Source: Enoplolaimus lenunculus (Eukaryota; Nematoda; Enoplea; Enoplida; Thoracostomopsidae). Taken from it: a stretch of DNA of 64,000 bases. This document shows, in pieces, positions 1 to 12,077 of this stretch. Position numbers and translations under genes: made by a program. Every line of letters begins with the position of its first letter. Position 1 is the first letter of the stretch. A model generated the notes under the pieces. It was given only the letters and a program-made list of their open reading frames with translations, was not told where the DNA came from and did not search any database. The DNA lies in contig JASANG010003752.1 in the NCBI GenBank assembly GCA_030248215.1, forward strand, positions 372,001 through 436,000, in the 5' to 3' direction.

Positions 1-159
1 TTCACTGATCACCCATTGGTAAACATCCCAGATTTAATTATGATATGTGTATTTTGATTTCAAAGTTAGTGATAAACAGTTTATAACGTAAATCGAGCAG
101 GTCACATCTATGCACTGTAAAATTACACAATTGTATTGAACGCAGAACAAAAAATAAGG

Positions 160-305
160 GTATGTGAGATCGGTAGCGGTAAATGAATTTGGTAAAGTCT
201 GGTAACGGGTAAAAGAATTTTGCGCGGATATACCCGCGGGTAAAAAATATAAATTCGGCGGGTAAAGCGGCGGAACGCGGGTAAAAAAACTTTACCCACT
301 TGCAT
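160..305. repeat. GGGTAAA-motif repeat patch
   Basis: The motif GGTAAA or GGGTAAA recurs about eight times in 145 bp, separated by G/C-rich words such as CGCGGGTAAA. A related stretch rich in TACCCGC lies at about 11,808-11,845. It looks like a degenerate interspersed repeat. The family is unknown to me. Confidence 0.45.
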
Positions 306-842
306 TTCTGAGTGTGAGTGAGCGTACAGTATTTTTATTTTATTGTCAATTTAAGTTTTCGAAATGTAAGCATCAAACCGGTCTGAACATCGAATCCCCT
401 CCCCTACCAGAAAATTCCAGGTCTGCCAATGAACATACATTTTAATGAAACAATTTTATTCAACTGAATAGGTTGCGTCCACTTTTGAAATCGTTTTAAT
501 ACCGCTTTCTGTACGATTATGTTTCGAAATAAACTTAAAATATTAATAACGCCACCGACGGCCTTTTTATATTTATCCAACAAAAGGTTATATCTAATGC
601 ATAGTGAGAATAAGGTTTGTGTTTTGTCCAGTTTAGCAAGTTGGTCCATTTGAAACAACAACAATCTGGTAGTATGTCTTTACTGTACACGTAGATATAT
701 TCGTCATATTGTTCACAAAAATGAATCTTCAGACTATTTTGTTAAATAAATTTATTTTCATGCCATTGAATTTTCATTGGTGTGATTTGCCTGTGCGCTC
801 CAAGCAAACGGTACTGCAGGCTTTTTTTAATATTTTGAAGCC

Positions 843-1008
843 AAAAACAAGGGGCCGTAGCCAAGGGGGGTGCAGGTGGGCTCAGCCTCCTGGATAAATT
901 TTGGCCCCATCAGAAAATTTTCAACCATGCTTGCAACTTTTGAAAACCCTTGAATGCTCCACCTGAAAATTTTTAGCCCAACCTAGCGTGGTGAGCAGGC
1001 TAAGGACC
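843..1008 (+). repeat. CCCGTAGC-end foldback MITE, copy 1
   Basis: A non-autonomous element of about 165 bp. It starts near GGGGCCGTAGCCAAGGGG, contains the family words ATTTTGGCCCC and TTTTCAACCATGCTTGCAA, and ends near GTGAGCAGGCTAAGGACC. The two ends are loosely inverted versions of each other. It is moderately diverged from copy 9 at 52.4 kb. Confidence 0.6.
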
Positions 1009-1224
1009 TGCAAACACATGTATAGCATTACTGCGTAATGCTCAAGAAAATACGCGTTGAAATAGAATAAACGTATTTATGGTTTAGCCACAAATTACGT
1101 TTCGATAGTATTTTACCTCATGTGAAACTTTATTTCTGCTTGCATGTTATGTGCGAGAACATGCGAGTATTAATGCTTTTCATTTGATAAATACGTACAG
1201 GCTGGTAAACACATCCGGATTATA

Positions 1225-1400
1225 AGGATACGGTTGTGAGTTTTGCGGCCTCGTATACAGATAGGAGGCAGTTGCCTAGAAGAATTTTGGCCCCTCTAAA
1301 ATTTTTCAACCTCGGTTGTAAGTCCAGCGAAACCACTTCTATGCCCTTTCTGAAAAATGTTTAGCCTCCTTTAGCTACGTGAGCTGGATACGGGACTGAA
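1225..1400 (+). repeat. CCCGTAGC-end foldback MITE, copy 2
   Basis: A diverged copy, recognisable by AATTTTGGCCCCTCTAAAA, TTTTTCAACCTCGGTTG and the end GTGAGCTGGATACGGGACT. No clear target duplication is visible. Confidence 0.5.
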
Positions 1401-1529
1401 GTTTTGCATGGCGTATCCTGCTATAGAACTGTGTTAAAGGGATCCGTTGTATTAGTCTTTCCAAACGTTTATTATTGAAATGCGTTGCGGACTGACATTT
1501 CCATATGGTCAGGGTCGGATGAAGGTGGT

Positions 1530-1612
1530 GGAAGGCCCGGGGCCAATACGACCAGGAGGTACGGGGCTCGTATAACTAGGAGGTCCGAGGTACCATATGA
1601 CTAGCAGGTCTT
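1530..1612. repeat. Short tandem repeat, about 25 bp x 3
   Basis: Three imperfect units of about 25 bp share a G/C-rich head, a TATGAC or TACGACC core and the tail AGGAGGT or AGCAGGT. No coding role is visible. Confidence 0.4.
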
Positions 1613-2486
1613 TATATTATCTATAATTATTTTGTACACCAGAGCATAAAATTATAATGTAAATGAAACAAATTGTACCAAAAGTACTGAACAGGAATTC
1701 ACGGCCAAGGGTCTATTCTAGATTTGCACTTAGAGAAGTCACTTACGGTGCCACCGAAGTCTAGAAATTTTTTAAAGTCCAAAAATGGACGGTACGGGCC
1801 CCGTTTTCTTTCTTTTTCTTACCTTCTTGCCCACCATATTTGCCAAAAATTTCATTCAACACACTATAAATGTGGCATCGAATCCACGATTCAACCGAAT
1901 CCGAACCCGACTCCGAATCCACTACTAAACTGAAGAAGTTTCTCAACATTTGGAAAAACGTTTTGTACCCTCTTTTATATAACCGTGCCAAAAAAACGCA
2001 ATCAGTACTCCCCAAAAATCCCATAGTGGTCCGACCGGCGTTAGATTATGAATACTCGGCCGTTAACAGGACGGAGACGGCTGCCCAGCAACTTCGGGGT
2101 TCGCAAAAAAAATTTTGTTCGCTTGCTATAAATTGGAACATATCGTCAGTTTTCGGTTGGTAAGAGGCCCCCTGTTGGTGGGGGCCATTGCCCCCCCCCT
2201 TAATCCGGCCCTGCGTATAGTAATAGTTACAGTTCGGGGACAGATGTGATAATTTCATCGCAGCTTGGTCATTTTGAAATCGGATTGGCGGATTTAAAAA
2301 AATTAACGCGAGATATTTTTAGAAAAATAAGCCGTCTTATATCTTTTTGGGGGACAAATACAGTAATTTGAACGTATATACAGTAAATTTTTAGCCATTT
2401 AAAAATGATTTACAAAAGTTTTCGCTACTGAGCTCGCGGAATTATCCGAATAGCCCTTTGCAAATTAAACGTTTTCCCCACAAGCC

Positions 2487-2646
2487 TGTTGACAAAGGAG
2501 GGCCAGAGGGGCTAAGCAAACCCCTGGATAAATTTTGGCCCCCAACGAAAATTTTCAACCTTGCTTGAACGTCATCAAAAACCCTTGTATGTCTCTCTTG
2601 AAAAAAGTTTTGTGCCCCCCTAGCAAGGTGATCTGGCAATGGGTCT
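2487..2646 (+). repeat. CCCGTAGC-end foldback MITE, copy 3
   Basis: It contains CCCCTGGATAAATTTTGGCC, TTTTCAACCTTGCTTG and CCCCCCTAGCAAGGTGA in the same order and spacing as copy 9 at 52.4 kb. The outermost ends are eroded. Confidence 0.6.
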
Positions 2647-4189
2647 GTATCACCAATGATGTGTAAACCAAAAAAGCAACTTATATTTAAAATTTTACAC
2701 TGTCGCACTTAACTTCAAGGAAAATAATTAACCTGAGAAGTAAAGGCGTGAGGCAAATTTTAGTCTTCGACACCAGCGGATATGTGAGAAAACGACCGTT
2801 ACACAGACATGCCATCACAGGGGGTTCGAAAGGGTCTATGGACACCATATATTTGTGTGGGAACCAAGAAGCCAAAAATTAAAAATAGAATTATGCCTGA
2901 AAATAAAATGCGATGGGCATCCAGCATCTTGACTTCGAACGGCTATAATTCAATGAACAAGCTGTTGTTCGAATCTCAGTAATTCAAACCGTGTCCGTGC
3001 AATTGGCGTTACAGTTGCTCTTCGGCTTCATATGGGCATTGGTCAAATTAGTTTCATGTCTACGTCTCTGATAATTAAAGATTCACTTAGCTTCGGTTGT
3101 TTTAATTTGTAAATTAAAATTAAATTTTTGTTCAAGTTTTTACAACTACACATAAAACCTGAATCCGTTGAGATTATACAAATTAACTGTAAGCAGAATA
3201 CTGCGTTTATGAGTGCAAATAGGACGTTTGGGAGCGTAAAGTTTGTTTCATATTTTTCATATTTTGAGCCCAAGGTCATGTATATATGAATTGGGTCCGT
3301 AGCGACAGGAGGATAGCGGATGAATTTTGTGAGAAAACCTTGGGCAATGTAATGACTCTTGATGAAACTTATTATATATCAGAATGATAAAGCCGATTTT
3401 TACTAATTTCGCCCAGTGCAAGATTGTACAGAATACAGCGGTGCAAACTGCAAACTGGCTTTGATATAAATTTTGTTTGAGTTTCCAACCTTCAACGCTT
3501 ACAATTTTTCGGTTCCAACCTGCCGAAGCAACGCTTGTTACTTTCGATTGTAGCTTTTTCAAAATACTGACTGAAACTAGTGACCGATTGAGCAATTTTT
3601 GAACGGAGAAAGAAGCGTAATAAAATCGCAAAAAAATCGCGAACAAAACAAGCCACAAGCTAAACACAATTTTAGTACTAAATCATATCGCAAAATATTG
3701 CGCCGCTAAGATTTCTGTTCAGGGGTAACGCTTAGGTGAACACCCTTTGCGTTCGCCAGTGAGCGAAACAAATACTTACTAATAAATTTGACTAAATTTA
3801 TGTTTACAAAGCTGTACCAGATGCAAACCGGTGAAGTATTACTGGAACAGCCATTATTTATTGCTTAAAACCCTAGAATGTTTTAGGCAGCCTTTTACAG
3901 AGAATTTATGTGTTTACAAGTGTGAAATATACCGATTACTACGTAAGCAACGTACCCGAGCTGGTTCGGTTTTGGTTTAACGCACGAGCCTGAGCGGACT
4001 TAAGAGGCTATTTTTCTTAATAACTAAATGATAACTGATATGAATACACATACATGCAACCATTATATATGTGTCGTATCTCAAATCGTAATTCAGCCCA
4101 ATTCCGAATTAGGCTAGTCAAAAGCGAAATTACGACTTGGGATAGATATATTATATATTTATATACATATTTTGGGCAATGCGCTCTGC

Positions 4190-4372
4190 CCGGTAAGAGG
4201 GGGCCCACCCAGACCTAGATTTATCGTCAGCAATGAAAAGTAAAATTTTGTATTAAGATTTTGCCTTGAAATTGCGATTGGCTTCTCGTGTGGTAGCAAT
4301 TTTTTTCACTTATACATCATACAGCCCGTTCTGGTCCAAAATTGCTGATGTGCCCCTGGCTATGCGAACGGT
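4190..4372. repeat. Degenerate dispersed repeat
   Basis: The core TTTTGTATTAAGATTT followed by TTGCGATTGGCTTCTCGTG also occurs, diverged, at about 36,000-36,050 next to the Shroom stop codon. The flanks are G/C-rich and resemble the CCTGGCTA-end elements. The element boundaries are approximate. Confidence 0.4.
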
Positions 4373-4848
4373 TTATGCGAATTGATGTTGCTATGTATTT
4401 TATTTCTATTTTCGTACGGGTTGTTATTATTAAACGTCCTTAACAAAAACATTGTAAAATACCCGACTAGTTAGATTTGGTTAAATATGTAGTGTACAGA
4501 AATTTCGTTCCGTTAAAATCCGCTGCCATTTCAATGCCGCACACTTCACTGGTTGGTGGTTGAAACCTGTTTACTGGTTACTACTGTATTGGCGCAGGTC
4601 TTTTATTTCAATACTTCACCTCGGCCCATAACCCATTCTTCCAACAGTTAAATTTATCATACTTATCCGAATTAATTTCTTTGACGAGGGAGCAGGATAT
4701 ACGACGCGCTCTCGAAATTTGTGAAGAAACGAGGAAAAAACTATTTGAACATAAGTTTTCAAATAACTTATACTGTACTCTACAGATGTAAAAAAACAGA
4801 TTTTGTGCGCTCATAATACCTTCCGCAAACACCGCAGAAAGTTACCTA

Positions 4849-5060
4849 CACTGCAAAAAATAGAGAGTCTCTGGGAAATAGGCTTTTCCTCACTACACAA
4901 ACTGAGTCAAAATTCGTCTCCGCCAGAGTCAAATTCGATTCACTGTGAATCGCTCAGTGATTCGAATTTCGCTCTGGCGGAGTCGAATTTGACTCAGTTT
5001 GTGTAGTCAGGAAAAGCCTATTTCCCAGAGAGTCAATTTGATTCCCTATTTTTTACAGTG
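4849..5060. repeat. Palindromic MITE with CACTGCAAAAAAT ends and TA duplication
   Basis: An almost complete 212-bp inverted repeat: CACTGCAAAAAATAG at the left is mirrored by CTATTTTTTACAGTG at the right, and the arms pair nearly to the centre. TA flanks both ends, the Tc1/mariner signature. The arms contain AAATAGGCTTTTCC and CTACACAAACTGAGTCAAA. A second, internally amplified member lies at 63,269-63,639. Confidence 0.75.
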
Positions 5061-5439
5061 TAGTACTGTTGACTAAACGAGCGTTGGTCGAAAGAGAGTA
5101 AACTGTTTTATTTATTAATATTAACCGGAAGCGAACCCAGTTGGTATATATTAACACCCAGGTAAGTATCATTGGTAAAAACATTAATTTATTTCCGTTC
5201 AAACCGCGTTCAGCAAGTGTGAGAAATAAAAACATTCATACTGAGAGTGTGAAAAATCATCATTTGCGGCACTCGCTAGGCTTTATTTTGCGAATAGACT
5301 TAAAATGCCGTTTTCTCAAATATGACAAATTGGTTTCAGACAAACTCTGTTTTGAACGAGTAACTTTGAACTGAGAACGGTTCGATTAATCATACGTATG
5401 CAACAATTGAGAAACTTCTAATACTACTGCTGTTACGAT

Positions 5440-5565
5440 TTATGTTACCTATACGGGGTCTACCGGTATAGCCTAAATTAAACACACCCGTAAGCCTAAG
5501 CCTAAAAATAAGCGTCGACCAAAGCCTAAGCCTAACCAAACCTGAACGCACCGTCTCTAAAACAC
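5440..5565. repeat. Remnant with CCTAAG hexamers
   Basis: Short runs of AAGCCTAAGCCTAA inside diverged sequence look like the core of a decayed TTAGGC-bearing MITE. No terminal repeats survive. Confidence 0.35.
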
Positions 5566-6131
5566 CACCCCACTGATTCACGTTTGGCAAGTGCCTATTC
5601 TTGACATGAAATGCTCTTGCAGAATGTGCATAATCGCTTGTCTGTGACAGGAATGTTTTATTTTTCACAATAGCACAGACTAGAAGTGTAAACCAGAATT
5701 TCGTTTCAGTAGAATTCTATACAATTGGGTACGGACGAAAAATTTATTCTAAAAGTTCATTGTTTATCGTTTCTTTAGAAATTTCGGTAGGAGATATACT
5801 AGACTGTTTCGTTTGTATACGCCCTTGCAAGTGCTCCAAAATATCACTTCTTGACAGCGGCAACACTTTTTCGACTGAGGGCAATTTTCACAATTATACG
5901 CCTTATTCGTTGCGCAGAAACCTAGTGCAAGCATTTCAAATAATGTTTTTTGGTGAAATATTAAAAATCAAAGTTTAGAGGCGATTTACATATCAAAACA
6001 GGGTTTTTATCACAACAACTGTTTCTGATTATACTCTATAGCTGCAACCTTTATAGTATTCGGCAAATTTAACATAATATTTACCACTTTTTTTCACCAA
6101 GAACGTAAGGTGTACATAACTGCGAACAAAT

Positions 6132-6554
6132 ATCTATATATTAAAGCTGGAACGCACCAATATACATTTCCAGCATTACTTTGTTTACAATAATTTGTTA
6201 GGAAATACACGTGATTGTTCTATGAAAAAAAATTTGCAACGAAATTTTTGCGCTTTCGCTAACTTTTGCGCATTGCGCAAAAGCTGACAGACTAGTTATT
6301 ATAACTAGTCAGCAGACCTTGAGCAATACGCAATAGTTAGCGAGAGCTTTAATTCTATAGATGTGCAGGTCTTAAAATCAACACTCTGCCAGCTTTACGC
6401 AATGCGTAAGTTAACGCGAGCACAAAAATTTCCTTGCAAATTCTCTTTTCATAGAACAATCACGTGTATTTACTAACAAAGTATTGTAAACAAAGTAATG
6501 CTGGAGATTTGCCCAAAATACGTATGTGGGGCATTTCAGCTTTAATATATAGAT
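6132..6554. repeat. Foldback element with arms of about 150 bp
   Basis: The left arm begins ATCTATATATTAAAGCTG and the right arm ends CAGCTTTAATATATAGAT. The pairing includes CCAGCATTACTTTGTTTACA and GTGATTGTTCTATG with modest divergence. The unpaired centre is about 120 bp and contains its own smaller inverted motif, ACTAGTTATTATAACTAGT. No open frame is present, so it is a non-autonomous long-TIR element. Confidence 0.7.
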
Positions 6555-7208
6555 TAAACCTCAAAACTGCAAAGATTATTTGAACTTTCCATAGATTGAT
6601 GCGTCGTATGTAGCACGGAAAAACAAACCTTGGAATCGGTAAATCGAGAAAATCACTGAACTGCCACAAAAATTTAAATATTTAAGTTTGCGTTTTATGG
6701 CTTCGGTAGAAGTAACGATAACAAATTGTAAAATTAATACCCCTGGAAGATGTTCACTGTTTTCAGTTAGACAAGAACGGTCACCAGGCAGAATCCAATT
6801 TGTGCTGAAAAATTTTAAACGTCCATCAGGAAGTAGAGGTTGCCGCAGAATTATGTAAAAAAAAGTTTTACCGACGTTGCCAAAAACTTTACTTTCAGTC
6901 GATTTTTATCTCAATTTGGGCCGATAAATATTTGAAACTAGCCACCAAGTCAGAGACGAGCTATCTGAACAAGCAAACTGATGTGACATTATGAAAAATT
7001 TAGCCAGTCAAATTGCCCATGTCAGTGTCACGTTCACTCACGTATAATTGCTTCTAGCAGCTACATAATAAATTTGTTGTGCTAGCAGCAACTAATTGCA
7101 ATCTACACGTGCAATAAAACTGCACAATATACAACAGTGTTTTAGTAAGACTTGTATGTATAGTTTAAAATCATCTGAAGTCGTGAAAATCTACTTGGGC
7201 GTGAGTAT

Positions 7209-7279
7209 CAAGCTCCAATAGCTGAGTGGCGACTGTAAAACCCTGCCGCCCGAGAGGTCGGTGTTCGAATCAAAGCTTG
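7209..7279 (+). ncRNA. tRNA-like sequence (SINE head or tRNA pseudogene)
   Basis: The two ends can pair (CAAGCT with AGCTTG) like an acceptor stem. TAGCTGAGTGGCG resembles a polymerase III A box and GGTGTTCGAATC resembles a B box. A related copy lies at 53,047-53,115. I could not fold a convincing anticodon arm, so a tRNA-derived SINE head is more likely than a working tRNA. Confidence 0.45.
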
Positions 7280-7749
7280 AAAATAGGTGTCTGATAAAAC
7301 ATAAAATGTAGAAAATAGTTAGTGGAAAAATTTTCAAATATTAATGTTTACAAGCGTTAACAGAGTACGCCGGTTGGCACGGTAAAAATTGCCAAGAAAC
7401 CAACTTTCTGCTTAGTTTTTCTTGTCTGCTAAACAGACCGTTGTTTTGTTTTATAAGCGTAGAAATAGTTCAGTGAAAATATGTCAAATAGGTTGTAATT
7501 AACGTCGAAGTTACAGCTTAAGTATGGTTAGCATAACAAATGAGCTACGTTTTTAACAATATTTGTTCCGCCGGTAAAAAATATATGTTGGTACATTAAT
7601 GTTTACCGATTTGAAGTTAAATCCTAGTGACAGCAAAACAAATGACACGGTGTTTTCTTTATTAGAACATTCGGTGTATTTCCAATATATGTTTCTAAGG
7701 TACATATGGTGTGTTAGAATTTGAATTGTCTGCGGTAAACTTAACGCGC

Positions 7750-7900
7750 CTGTAGCCGGAGATAAGCCAGGGTCACGAGCTCAGACCCACTTCAGATGAA
7801 CGATAATTTTAGCTCTATTTAGAAAAATTTCAACCTCAATTGCTTGTAAAGTGATGTAAACTTTTTGCATGTCCTCAAGGCTGAGGCCGCCCGTCGCGGA
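7750..7900 (+). repeat. CCCGTAGC-end foldback MITE, copy 4 (decayed)
   Basis: CGCCTGTAGCCGG at the left and CCGCCCGTCGCGG at the right flank an interior with ATTTCAACCTCAATTGCTTG. Family membership rests on these words only. Confidence 0.35.
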
Positions 7901-8338
7901 ATCTATAATGCTATGCTTCCATGTAATTCGTGCAAGCCGATAAACGGCGTGGGAACATGAGATTGTATAGATTATATCTAAATTTACGTTTCAGCATCCA
8001 CTGGGGCTTAACGTCAGGAATTATTGAACTTTAAATTGATATTAGCACGGGTTGACAAGGTTTTCCAGCGGGTTTTTGAGTTCAAGAAACTTGTTCCGTC
8101 ATCACTGCCAGCCCTATATTGTTGTTCATCGAGGTGCTTTCGCCGTTCATTGGTGCCCTGTTCGCGATATAAAATCAAATGCTTAATCTTGTTTTCTATA
8201 CAGCTGCATGTTTGATGCTTTTCGAACTTCCCAAAAATACTTAAATGCTCAGAATTTGGTCTAATTTTCAGGAATAAGCATAAATATTCGTGTAGTCAAT
8301 TTGGAAGCCTTTGGCTTCCAATAGACAATGTTGTGTGA

Positions 8339-8492
8339 GGTCCGTAGCCAGCGTACCTTGCTAGGGGGGTTAAAATTTTTTGAAGGGTATTCAAGGCTTT
8401 ACAATTAGTCACAAGCAATGTTAAAAATTTTCTATGGGGACCAAAATTTTTCCACGGGGCTGCCCCCTCTGGCCCCCCCTTGCCTACGGGCC
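8339..8492 (-). repeat. CCCGTAGC-end foldback MITE, copy 5
   Basis: It runs from GGTCCGTAGCCAGCGTACC to CCTTGCCTACGGGCCCG and contains GAAAATTTTC-like and GGGGACCAAAATTTTTCCA blocks. It is in the opposite orientation to copies 1-3. Confidence 0.65.
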
Positions 8493-8563
8493 CGTGTGGT
8501 TTATAAACCGTAACTATAACAGTTTGGTACCAAAAGAAGTGCAGAACGAAACCATCCGATGGT

Positions 8564-8763
8564 CAACCCATGTGAAGATCAGGAGCAGAACGTTTTTCTG
8601 CGGGACTGCAATCGAGTAAGCTTAAGCTTTAGACAGTTTTTGCTTACGCTTAAGCTTAGACTTACACTTAGGTACAACCTTCATCTTCCGCTAAGGCTTG
8701 GCTTAGGCTTGGGCTTACAAATATGCTTATACTGCTGTTACGAATCTGTTCTAAACATTAGCC
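8564..8763. repeat. TTAGGC-bearing MITE, family A, copy 1
   Basis: The left end CCCATGTGAAGATCAGGAGC and right end GCTGTTACGAATCTGTTCT are degraded forms of the family A inverted ends. The interior holds about ten TTAGGC-like hexamers (CTTAGG, CTTAAG variants). No clear target duplication remains. Confidence 0.65.
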
Positions 8764-8849
8764 CAGTGTTCTAAAAGCTTACAGCAAGTCCATTTCCAGG
8801 CGCGGCTCTTTAGTTTCTATAATCGGGAACATTAAATTTATGGAGTATA

Positions 8850-8915
8850 CTGTATTGACCCGAATAAGAGTGGGGACTGATATTTATTTGGCCTCTCCAG
8901 AGGGTACCCATCCCC
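8850..8915 (+). repeat. Truncated mariner-like MITE
   Basis: The first 66 bp of the TA-flanked family, starting CTGTATTGACCCGAATAAG after TATA and reading into GGCCTCTCCAGAGGGTACC. The rest is replaced by a CCCGTAGC-end element beginning at about 8917. Confidence 0.65.
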
Positions 8916-8916
8916 C

Positions 8917-9073
8917 TTGTGAGCCAGCTCACCTTGCTAGAGAGTCTAAAAAAATTTTCAGGAGGAGGGCAGTAATGGGTTTGACTATCAAGAAAGTTGA
9001 AAATTTTCTAAGGGTGCATAAATTTTCTCAGGGGTGGCTGAGTCCCCCAGCCCCCAACTTTGCTACGGGCCCG
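8917..9073 (-). repeat. CCCGTAGC-end foldback MITE, copy 6
   Basis: It runs from GAGCCAGCTCACCTTGCTAG to TTTGCTACGGGCCCG. It abuts the truncated mariner-like MITE directly, so one element was probably inserted into, or recombined with, the other. Confidence 0.65.
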
Positions 9074-11088
9074 TCCTGGAAGAGTGTACAACCGCTTTGA
9101 ATTGATTGGTTACAGCACTAATCCGGCTGAAACGTTAATTTATGCACAGCATCAATCGTTTTATCAGCCCAAGTGCCCTGTATATAATGTTGACAGAAAA
9201 CTTGGTCTGCGCTGCCCAAAACAGTGTGAATATTTCATGTATATTGCCTAGTTTACCGTTAAGCCAGCATAGCCAGGTGTAAACGGATAGTAAAATAACG
9301 GAAACGGAAACAGATATCCGGTTACGCCACGGGTTTTACATCATTTTGGGTGTACAACTTATTATCTTCATGAATATTTTCTATTTCATCTCAAATCTGA
9401 GTTATAAAACAAAATTTGAACCACCGAACAGTCTTATTTCTGGAACACATTTACCATCACCAATCAGCTTTAGAAGCTTACTGCTCTAGTCTGAGTGTCT
9501 CACAGGTTTTGCGGAGTATTTTGTAATGCCTATAGGGGAACACATTGTTAGCACTGTGTATGGTCAACTTGTTGCACGCGCACAGCTTGCAATTAGTGCA
9601 GCCCTGGGTAGGTCGTTTGAGGCACAGTTCCAAACCAGAAAAATGCCCCACTGAGATAGTTCGGATTTTAACGATCCGCCGTCCAACGTCGTTGTCAAAA
9701 AAATTTTCTGAGTAATAATTCCTGTCAGGGTCTCAAAAGTGTTGAACAGCGGAGTTATCCGCTACGGCGTTGAGATTGTATGAAATTGATATTTACAGAA
9801 ATTGATATATTCAAATCAAGCACAACATTATTCGATCATTTTAAGAGTATTTATCAAACTTAAATTAAAATTTGAAGCTCAAAGCTTGGTGGAAATCTGA
9901 AATAGCCAAATATAACGCACTCTGTGGCCGTGATATCGATATATTTCAAACATAAAGGTTTGACAATATCTTAAAGGTAATTATTCTATTTTCGTTCCGC
10001 GCGAAACGAGAATTTTTTGGCGTTTTGTCATATGTTTCTAAACCACACATTTTTAGAAATTATATGCCATAGCAGTGGCACATCTGCGCCCCCAAGAATC
10101 CTTTAGCGTGGCGGATTCCGAATATATTGAATTCCAGCAATCAAGCTCCTGAGAGTTAGCTCCGAGACGAGTAAGCAGCTAAGATTTAACGACATTCATG
10201 TTTACAGATATTTTGAAACCCAAGTTAAAACACCTGATGTGAAGGCATGGCGTTTTAAATGGCATGTACAGAAGCTCACATACACTATGATAGGAAGTAT
10301 AATTCTAGCGATAAACGTGAAAATTATATACATTTCGCATTTTAGCAACTTGAAAATGACACAAAAGTTATTTTGTTTCGGGCAAAAATGTTGCCCCTTA
10401 GAATGCTGTCCGCGCCTACCTGACCAGAAGGTTGGGGGGTGCTTCCGACGGCATTGTCAAATAGTTGCTCATAGCACACTTCTGTGGGAAAGGTTAAAAA
10501 TATTTTAACTGCTAGACACAGTCTAACCTATTAACCACTAGAATGTGTCTAAAGATGTCGTGTTCTTCATTCTAATAAACGTTATATTCTACTAACTTTT
10601 TACATGTTATTTCTGTTTACATATACATGGTTTGGTTTCTGTGAGAATACCAAGGCCGTATTCGGGTCGTCTTCTATTAACGAGCATTTTTCTTCTAACG
10701 TCCTTGTGGTGTTCCTATTTAAGACGTACCGTTTAACGGGGTCGTATGCTGCGAGCATACAAGTTCGTTTGTTAACAATGCCACGGTTTCAAATCCTTCC
10801 CCTAGGTGTTAGACTGTATTGGGTATGGGGTGTAACCGATCCATAGCAATTTCTATAATGTTGAAATATACCGTTAAATTAGTATATAAACTGTAAAACT
10901 ACCAACGTATTAAAGAAAACTGTCTGCCAAGTTAAAATCGAGCAAAAAAACGTTTGCAGTTTTTTCTGATTTTAGTAAGTCACAATCCATCTTTGCATGC
11001 CCGTATTTGTTCTTATGCGATGAGCACAATTATGCAGTTTAACGCTGCATTCATGTTTTCGTCGCCAGATTTATTTATTAGTAACTTT

Positions 11089-11295
11089 GGCCCATTTAAA
11101 TATCAGGGGCGGAACGTTTTTCGGTTGGACTAGAAAAGTGTGAGCTTAAGCTTTAGACTAATTTTTGGCTTGGATTAGCCTTAGGCTTAGGCCTACGCTT
11201 AGGAATATGCGCATTCTTGCACTTTGGTTTAGGCTTAGACTTAGGCTTAGGAATATGGTTATTGTATTGTTTCGCCCCTTTTCTTTACATTGGCC
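11089..11295. repeat. TTAGGC-bearing MITE, family A, copy 2 (8-bp duplication)
   Basis: The left end is GGCCCATTTAAATATCAGGG and the right end is CCTTTTCTTTACATTGGCC, inverted copies of each other. GTAACTTT flanks both sides as a perfect 8-bp target duplication. The centre contains two blocks of TTAGGC-like hexamers separated by AATATGCGCATTCTTGC. It is a clean insertion and defines the family's ends. Confidence 0.85.
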
Positions 11296-12077
11296 GTAAC
11301 TTTCAAAACAAACCATTAAGTAAAAAACTGTAACACTAGATAATGTTACACATTACACATATCACCGGTAAATCTAGGCTGTTTGTCAATGGGTGATCAG
11401 TGATTCAAAACATTGTTGCCTGTACAAAATCATTGTAGTTACGAGTGTATAAATCACTATTTCTTTATGGTTTCGTCGCAATTTGTGTAGAAATCGGCGA
11501 ACATATTGCACTAAAGCCTCAGAAAAGTATAACCTCTATAGGAACACGAAGAATGTGGGCAAATGGAATAAGATATATTTTGGCTGCCTTTTTCGATTGA
11601 ACACAAAATTTCTGGAGTGTAAAGAAACTAGGTCCTAGATTGTAATCTTCGGTAAAGCATGCTTCCGGAAACCATAATCTTAGCAACCTGCTTTATTTGG
11701 GCGGAATACTAGCAATGTACTTTGAACAACTCTTTGTAATTTCCTATGAAAATTTTAGGTGGGTAGAGATTAACAGATTTTTAACTGCACTTTGAACTCT
11801 TTTACCCAGTCCCAGGTACCCGCAGATACCCGCCGGTAGCGAGGAACTCTTCATGGTGGTACGTTAAACAACGGCACGCCATCTGTATAGCGGAGGGTCT
11901 CGGACTCGCGAGACTCCGACACCGCTTGCGTACTTAAATTTTCTGTTATATATTATATTTACATATACATATATATGCAATTTCTACACCTGTAGCTGAC
12001 ATATACATCATTTTGGATAGTCCAATGATGTAGCGGATATATGGTATTAGCGGTTTTAGCCATCTGGTTAATTCTAT

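Larger units (their letters stand above)
1..4848. other. Gene-free repeat-rich stretch
   Basis: No reading frame here has recognisable protein similarity or plausible exon structure. It holds CCCGTAGC-type foldback relics (listed separately), a run of GGGTAAA-like motifs at about 160-305, a short tandem repeat near 1530-1612 and a G/C-rich foldback at about 2163-2215. The first 36 bases recur inverted at 11,365-11,399. A minus-strand open frame of 136 codons at 3257-3667 has no domain I recognise and is treated as chance. Confidence 0.6.

Noticed and set aside
3257-3667. 136-codon minus-strand open frame
   Set aside because: No recognisable domain, no splice context, hydrophobic AT-driven composition and no second copy. 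Most likely chance.
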